Shown here: positions 13,184-17,957 of the stretch, one piece after another
Numbering within the stretch: position 1 is the stretch's first letter
Layout of the letters: every line of letters starts with the position of its first letter
From: Kiritimatiellaceae bacterium
GTDB lineage: Bacteria > Verrucomicrobiota > Kiritimatiellia > Kiritimatiellales > Pontiellaceae
DNA: 17,957 nt
NCBI GenBank assembly: GCA_002691095.1
Contig: NZGU01000027.1
Span: 22,277-40,233, forward strand
Direction of reading: 5' to 3'
Notes under the pieces: model-generated
The model's input: only the letters and a program-made list of their open reading frames with translations
What the model was told of the DNA's origin: nothing
The model's database searches: none
Translations under genes and position numbers: made by a program

Positions 13184-15736
13184 CTATCCATCCGTCTCCG
13201 TCTTCTTCGCCTTGGGCTTGCGAGGAGAGGGCAGCCCCAACTCCTCCTGCCGCTCCAAATACCCCGGAATCTGATTTGCATAGCGCGCCGCCATCTTCTT
13301 CAACGCCGCAAGCTGACGCTCACTCAACGCCCCTTTTCCCTTAAACTGCGTCGCCAGCGAATCATAAAATGAACGATCATTATACTCCCGCTTGCCCCGC
13401 GTCGTCGGTTCCGCCCACTCCGTAATCTGCGCCATCAACTCCAGTACCGGTGCCGTCGTTGGATCCGCATCCGCCTTCGCCTGCTCGCCCAATTTTAACT
13501 CCGCCTTGATCGCCTCAAAATTCTCAATCTGATCCCCATACTTCCCCAACAACGAATCCAGAAACGCCACCTGCCGATCGCTCAACCGCTTGCCCATCTC
13601 CACCTGCTCACGCAACGACGCAACAAACTTCCCATCGTCATACACCCGCTTACCCACCTTCTTCGCCTCTTCAAACGTCACCCCCGCAAACAGATCCAAC
13701 TTCCGCGGCGTATGCGCCCGAACCGACTCCGGTTCCTGCAACGAAAGCTCCTTCGCCAACTCCGCCGGCACCTGATGAAAATACCGACAGCACATCTTGA
13801 ACAACATCTCTCCCTGCCGCTTCGACAACAACTCCCCCGCCTCCGTCGTCTCCTTCACATCCTCAAACGTCTTCCGGTCATCATACGTCCGCTTAGCCGT
13901 CTTCACCGGTTCCGCCCACTCCTTCACCTGCGCCAACGCCTCCAAGCACCGCGCCACCCATGCCGGGTCCGCCGTCTCTTTCGCATGATCAATCCACTCC
14001 AGCAACGACGGATAAAACTCCTCCATCATCTGCGTCCACTCAACCTGCCCCTCCTCCACCGCATCTAGCCGCGTCTCCATATCCGCCGTAAAATTCACCT
14101 CAAACAAGTCCGTCTTATTCCCGCTCTTCAGCTTCTCCTCCGTCCGCTTCACCAAGCCCACCAACTCACGACCCAACGTCGTCGGCACCAGCGAACGCTT
14201 CTCCTTCTCCACATACTCCCGCTCATCCAACTTCGACATGATCGCCGCATACGTACTCGGGCGCCCCACTCCATTCTCCTCCAGCGCCTTAATCAACGAC
14301 GCCTCCGAATAGCGCGCCACCGGCTTCGTCTCCTTCTGCTCCGTCAGCCAATCCATCACCTCCAGCGGCTCCTGTTTCTCCAGCGGCGGCAACTGGCCCT
14401 CCTCCTCCGCCTCCTCCCCTTGCTTCGGTCGATCCGCCGCCGCCTCCATTCCGCTCACCTTCATATACCCCGGAAACAGAATATCCGAAGAAGTCGCCCG
14501 AAACAGATAGACATTTTCACGCCCCGCCGTCGCCTCCACCGTCCGCCGCGAAATCCGCGCCGGCATCATCTGGCTCGCCACGAACCGATCCCAAATCAAC
14601 TTATAAAGCTTCTGCTCAGCCGGCTCCAATTTCACGCCCTCCGCCCCCGGACGCACCGATACATCCGTCGGCCGAATCGCCTCATGCGCCTCCTGCGCCG
14701 CCGCCCCCTTCCGGCTATACCGATTCGCCTTCTCCGGCAGATACTCCTTCCCAAACGTCGCCTCCACAAACGCACGACACTCCCCCAGCGCACTCTGCGC
14801 GATATTAAACGAATCCGTCCGCATATACGTAATCAACCCGCTCTCATACAACTTCTGCGCCAGCCCCATCGTTCGCGCCGGCGCAAAACTCAACGCCCCC
14901 GAAGCCGACTGCTGCAACGTACTAGTAATAAACGGAGGCCGCGGTCGCCGCGTCACCTCCTTCGTCACAATATCCGAAACCTGCAACACCTCCGCCGCCA
15001 GCTCCGCCTGAATCGCCGCCAACTGCTCCGCACTCCGTACCGCACCCGGCAAAAGTTTCCGATCTTTCGTACCCACAGGCTCATTATTAATCCGCGCCAG
15101 CTTCAGCAAAAACGGATCCAACGGCGCCACCTGCTTACGCACCTGCGCACCCACCGTAAAAAACATCTCCGGCGAAAAGCCCTCAATCTCCAGCTCCCGC
15201 TCCACCACCAATCGCAACGCCACCGTCTGCACCCGACCCACACTGCTCGCCCCCCGAATCTGACGCCGCACCACCGGCGACCCCTGGAACCCCACCAACC
15301 GATCCAGCACCCGCCGCGCCTGCTGCGCATTCACCCGATCCATATCAATCTTCTGCGGCTGCTCAAACGCCGACAAAATCGCCGACTTCGTAATCTCATT
15401 ATACGTCACCCGAAAAAACTGATCTTCCGGCACCGTCTTCTTCAACGCCTCAAACAAATGCCACGCAATCGCCTCCCCCTCCCGGTCCGGGTCCGGCGCC
15501 AGATAAACCTTCTCGCACCCCTTCGCCGCCTCCTTCAGCTCCTTCAAAATCTTTTTGCCCCGCGTCGTCTCCGTATACTCCGGCTCAAACCCCTGCTCTG
15601 GATTCACCCCCAACTTCTTCGGCGGCAAGTCCCGCACATGCCCCACCGAAGCCTTCACCACAAACGATGAACCCAAAAACGAATTAATCTTCTTCGCCTT
15701 CGCCGGCGACTCCACAATAACCAAACTCTTACTCAT
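13184..15736 (-). CDS. topA: DNA topoisomerase I with repeat-type C-terminus
   Basis: This type IA topoisomerase relaxes negative supercoils by cutting one strand. Its 850 residues start with the Toprim domain LVIVESPAKAKKINSF (5-20), catalytic E9, and PDPDREGEAIAWH (81-93) with metal ligands D82, D84 and E86. SVGRVQTVALRLVVERE and GLITYMRTDS follow; Y304 is the expected DNA-attacking tyrosine. RPTDVS (355-360) and GRPSTYAAIM (491-500) complete the core, which ends near 580. Instead of Cys4 zinc ribbons the C-terminus has three copies of a roughly 50-residue repeat and a lysine-rich tail; only three cysteines lie there and none form zinc-finger pairs. The start is 4 bases after dprA, and the stop touches the recombinase ATG, so the three genes form one transcript. 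Confidence 0.96.
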   Translation of the reverse strand: MSKSLVIVESPAKAKKINSFLGSSFVVKASVGHVRDLPPKKLGVNPEQGFEPEYTETTRGKKILKELKEAAKGCEKVYLAPDPDREGEAIAWHLFEALKKTVPEDQFFRVTYNEITKSAILSAFEQPQKIDMDRVNAQQARRVLDRLVGFQGSPVVRRQIRGASSVGRVQTVALRLVVERELEIEGFSPEMFFTVGAQVRKQVAPLDPFLLKLARINNEPVGTKDRKLLPGAVRSAEQLAAIQAELAAEVLQVSDIVTKEVTRRPRPPFITSTLQQSASGALSFAPARTMGLAQKLYESGLITYMRTDSFNIAQSALGECRAFVEATFGKEYLPEKANRYSRKGAAAQEAHEAIRPTDVSVRPGAEGVKLEPAEQKLYKLIWDRFVASQMMPARISRRTVEATAGRENVYLFRATSSDILFPGYMKVSGMEAAADRPKQGEEAEEEGQLPPLEKQEPLEVMDWLTEQKETKPVARYSEASLIKALEENGVGRPSTYAAIMSKLDEREYVEKEKRSLVPTTLGRELVGLVKRTEEKLKSGNKTDLFEVNFTADMETRLDAVEEGQVEWTQMMEEFYPSLLEWIDHAKETADPAWVARCLEALAQVKEWAEPVKTAKRTYDDRKTFEDVKETTEAGELLSKRQGEMLFKMCCRYFHQVPAELAKELSLQEPESVRAHTPRKLDLFAGVTFEEAKKVGKRVYDDGKFVASLREQVEMGKRLSDRQVAFLDSLLGKYGDQIENFEAIKAELKLGEQAKADADPTTAPVLELMAQITEWAEPTTRGKREYNDRSFYDSLATQFKGKGALSERQLAALKKMAARYANQIPGYLERQEELGLPSPRKPKAKKTETDG
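13262..13918 (-). repeat. Three diverged protein repeats in the TopA C-terminus
   Basis: Residues about 607-657, 690-741 and 774-825 align. The pattern is (W-A-E-P) then KR-x-Y-(D/N)-D-(R/G), an F, about ten residues, G-x-x-L-S-(K/D/E)-RQ, then a helix ending in a (K/R)Y motif and Q(I/V). Examples are WAEPVKTAKRTYDDR, KRVYDDGKFVASLREQ and WAEPTTRGKREYNDR, then LLSKRQGEM, RLSDRQVAF and ALSERQLAA. The copies differ at most third positions and many residues, so the duplication is old. The position after the catalytic core suggests a substitute for the DNA-binding zinc domain. Confidence 0.8.
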
Positions 15737-15740
15737 CTCT

Positions 15741-16868
15741 CTACTCCACTTCCTTCAAATTCCGAATTTCACTTCTCAACTCCACCACCCCACCCGGCAA
15801 CGAACGAAGCACACGCTTCATTTCCAAACTCAACAAAATTCCACTCAACAGCGCACTCGATAACGAACACGCTCGCGCCACCTCATCCACCTGCAACGGT
15901 GCCTGCCACAACGCTTCCACCACCCGCCGCTCCTCCGGACTCAACACCACCTCCACCCGCGCCGGCAACGTCCCCTCTGCCGCCACCAACGCCGGCATCT
16001 CAAATTCAAACTCCGCCAGCACATCCTCCGCCGACTCCACCAACCGCGCCCCATTCTTCAGCAAATAATGGGGACCCCGTGCCCCCGGCAAATCCACCCG
16101 CCCCGGCACCGCAAACACCGACCGCCCCTGCTCCATCGCCGCATCCGCCGTATGCATCGATCCCCCCTTCCGGTCCGACTCCACCACCACCGTTCCCAAA
16201 CTCAACCCACTCACAATCCGATTCCGATACGGAAACGTCTGTCGATCCGCCTCCCGGCCCAACGGATACTCGCTCACCACCGCACCCTGCCGCACAATCT
16301 CCTCCGCCAGCCCCTCACTCTCCGCTGGATACAACCGATCAATCGCACACCCCAACACCGCCACCGTACGACCGCCCCCCTTCAACGCTCCCCGATGCGC
16401 CGCCGTATCAATCCCCCGCGCCAACCCACTCACTACCGTCCAGCCACACTGCCCCAACTGATAGCCCAATCGATCCGCCGTCGCCAACCCATACGCCGAC
16501 GCCGACCGCGAACCCACCACCGCCACCGACCGCGCATCCGACGCCTCCAGCGAACCCCGCACATACAACACCAACGGCGGATCATGCAAGGTAGACAGCT
16601 GATTTGGATACTCCGCATCCAACGGCGTCACCACCATCGCCCCCATCGCCCAAGCCCGCTGCTCCTCCGCCTCCGGGTCCACCGTATCCCGATCTCGCAA
16701 CAAACGCCCCACCGTCTTCTCCCCCATACCCCGAACCGCCAACAACTCCTCCTCCGTCGCCGACCAAACCGCCGCCGGTGAACCCAACGCCGATATCAAA
16801 CGCCGCACCCCAACCGGCCCCACACCCGGCATCATATTCAACGCAATATAGGCCCATCGTTCCAGCAT
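15741..16868 (-). CDS. dprA: DNA processing protein DprA (Smf)
   Basis: DprA protects incoming single-stranded DNA and loads RecA during natural transformation. The 375-residue protein has an N-terminal helix-hairpin-helix region (MMPGVGPVGVRRLISALG and VRGMGEKTVGRLLRD), a Rossmann-like core with VAVVGSRSASAYG (116-128), VSGLARGIDTAAHRGAL, AVLGCAIDRLYPAES, FPYRNRIVSGLSLG and SVFAVPGR, and a C-terminal winged-helix domain (about 305-365, VDEVARACSLSSALLSGILLSLE). The ATG at 16868 overlaps the aroB stop by one base (TGATG), implying coupling; a TTG one codon earlier is an alternative. All parts are complete. It may indicate competence, but DprA is also widely kept in bacteria not known to be transformable. 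Confidence 0.95.
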   Translation of the reverse strand: MLERWAYIALNMMPGVGPVGVRRLISALGSPAAVWSATEEELLAVRGMGEKTVGRLLRDRDTVDPEAEEQRAWAMGAMVVTPLDAEYPNQLSTLHDPPLVLYVRGSLEASDARSVAVVGSRSASAYGLATADRLGYQLGQCGWTVVSGLARGIDTAAHRGALKGGGRTVAVLGCAIDRLYPAESEGLAEEIVRQGAVVSEYPLGREADRQTFPYRNRIVSGLSLGTVVVESDRKGGSMHTADAAMEQGRSVFAVPGRVDLPGARGPHYLLKNGARLVESAEDVLAEFEFEMPALVAAEGTLPARVEVVLSPEERRVVEALWQAPLQVDEVARACSLSSALLSGILLSLEMKRVLRSLPGGVVELRSEIRNLKEVE

Positions 16869-17957
16869 CAACTCATCGCATTCCAGCCCGCTTCCAGCTG
16901 ATCTTCCGCCACCACATGACCTACCGAAACCGATCCAATCTTCTCCGCCAATACAAACCGCGGAACGCCCCCCACCGTCTTCTTATCCACGCCCATCGCC
17001 ACCCGCAAACGTTTCCAATCCTGCTCCACCGCCCGCACCGGCAAGCCCAGCTCCCCAACCAACCTCTCAATTCGCTCCGCATCCGATGCCGACAGCCCGC
17101 AACACACCTGCGAAAGCCCCGCCGCATATACCATACCCACCGCAATCGCCTCCCCGTGAATATACTGCGCCCCATACCCCGCACAATTCTCAATCGCATG
17201 CCCCAACGTATGCCCAAAATTTAAAATAGCGCGCAGCCCCCCCTCCCGCTCATCAGCCGCCACCACCTCCGCCTTAATCTCGCAACAGCGCCCCACCACT
17301 TCTGCCAACCGCTGCGCATCCCCCCCAGGATGCAGCCATGCTCGCTCCTGCTCAATTCGCTCAAAGAACGCCGCATCCCGAATCACACCATACTTCACCA
17401 CTTCCGCCATCCCCGCCCGAAACTCCCGTTCAGGCAACGACCGCAGCGTCGCCACATCCGCCAACACCAACGCCGGCTGATGAAACGCCCCCACCAAATT
17501 TTTCCCCTCGACCAAATTAATGCCCGTCTTCCCCCCCACCGAACTATCCACCATCGCCAGCAACGAAGTCGGCACCTGAACAAACGGAACACCCCGCAAA
17601 AAAGAGGCCGCCGCATAGCCCGCCAAATCCCCGATCACGCCACCGCCCAACGCCACCATAAATCCATGTCGATCCAATCCCGTCGCCAGCGCCGCACTAT
17701 ACAACTCAACCAATTGGGCGCTCGATTTCGACGGCTCACCCGCCGGCACCGTCGCCAGCGTAGCCCGTATCCCCGCCGCCTCCAAAGACGCCATCACCTG
17801 CGCGCCAAACAAAGCCCCCGTATGCTCATCTGCCACCACCAAACAGTCGCCCGAAAGCCCCGCCTTCGTCGACAACACTCCCACCTGATCCAACACATTC
17901 TCTCCAATATAAATCGGATACGAGCGCGATCCCAATTCCCCTTGAACGTCGTATAAC
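16868..17957 (-). CDS. aroB: 3-dehydroquinate synthase, 5' end outside the window
   Basis: This enzyme, step two of the shikimate pathway, converts DAHP to 3-dehydroquinate with NAD+ and a divalent metal. The window shows 362 codons. RSYPIYIGENVL is the N-terminal strand, and the coding frame continues upstream as LYDVQGELGS to the window edge, matching the normal N-terminus of the family, so only a few residues are missing; a TTG at 17935 is not the true start. GGGVIGDLAGYAAASFLRG, VPTSLLAMVDSSVGGKTGIN and LVEGKNLVGAFHQP form the NAD and substrate site, and NFGHTLGHAIE with HGEAIAVGM provide the metal-binding histidines. It is the first visible gene of the aroB-dprA-topA-xer operon. Confidence 0.95.
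   Translation of the reverse strand, partial: LYDVQGELGSRSYPIYIGENVLDQVGVLSTKAGLSGDCLVVADEHTGALFGAQVMASLEAAGIRATLATVPAGEPSKSSAQLVELYSAALATGLDRHGFMVALGGGVIGDLAGYAAASFLRGVPFVQVPTSLLAMVDSSVGGKTGINLVEGKNLVGAFHQPALVLADVATLRSLPEREFRAGMAEVVKYGVIRDAAFFERIEQERAWLHPGGDAQRLAEVVGRCCEIKAEVVAADEREGGLRAILNFGHTLGHAIENCAGYGAQYIHGEAIAVGMVYAAGLSQVCCGLSASDAERIERLVGELGLPVRAVEQDWKRLRVAMGVDKKTVGGVPRFVLAEKIGSVSVGHVVAEDQLEAGWNAMS

Noticed and set aside
14420..15670. Plus-strand open frame of 416 codons opposite topA
   Set aside because: Its product is almost only R, L, H, P and Q, no ribosome binding site is present, and it mirrors the high G/C third-position bias of topA, which is clearly the real gene.
15899..16781. 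Pro/Thr- and Arg/His-rich plus-strand frames opposite dprA, which might suggest a mucin-like protein
   Set aside because: These are frame shadows of a GC-biased gene; dprA on the other strand has every expected motif.
1..17957. CRISPR arrays, rRNA genes, riboswitches, toxin-antitoxin or phage-defence genes
   Set aside because: No regularly spaced repeats, conserved RNA motifs or matching protein motifs were seen on either strand.

Overview
The window looks like chromosomal DNA from a polysaccharide-degrading bacterium of the PVC group, most likely Kiritimatiellota or Verrucomicrobiota. This is inferred from secreted Cys-type sulfatases, a GH29 fucosidase, a parallel beta-helix carbohydrate enzyme and a di-haem oxidoreductase remnant lying together; no marker gene proves the phylum. 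Every intact protein gene is on the minus strand. Only a tRNA gene and a broken transporter start lie on the plus strand.

Right part (12218-17957): a compact, GC-rich housekeeping operon read leftwards, aroB (5' end outside the window), dprA, topA and a XerC/XerD-type recombinase. Junctions are tight: a 1-base overlap, a 4-base gap and a 0-base gap. TopA lacks visible C-terminal zinc fingers and instead carries three copies of a roughly 50-residue repeat.

Middle part (3165-12004): a carbohydrate-use region. Intact genes are a GH29 alpha-L-fucosidase, ribulokinase (araB), a sulfatase and 6-phosphogluconate dehydrogenase (gnd). A PfkB/KdgK-type kinase just upstream of gnd is nearly complete but has lost its first residues in a fusion with a sulfatase. 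Broken genes sit between the intact ones: the C-terminal end of one sulfatase (11597-12004), the leader of a secreted protein (9585-9782), an unassigned degenerate stretch (9785-10014) and the N-terminal part of another sulfatase (5602-6204). The intact genes suggest desulfation and defucosylation of a sulfated glycan outside the cytoplasm, then sugar phosphorylation and entry into pentose-phosphate or Entner-Doudoroff-like metabolism. Several steps such as isomerases and aldolases are absent from the window.

Left part (1-3164): more AT-rich and heavily rearranged. A secreted beta-helix protein gene (GH141-like) and an unrecognised gene fragment lie between two pieces of a decayed di-haem oxidoreductase gene. 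The pieces meet the insert at a 21-bp direct repeat (258-278 and 2771-2791). Next to it are a tRNA-Ala(GGC) with an altered T-stem and the first about 50 codons of an MFS sugar transporter with an early stop.

No CRISPR array, rRNA, transposase, phage gene or defence system was seen. The most noteworthy points are the TopA repeats, the interrupted oxidoreductase with direct repeats, and the repeated pattern of truncated genes between intact ones, which could be genuine genome decay or assembly error.
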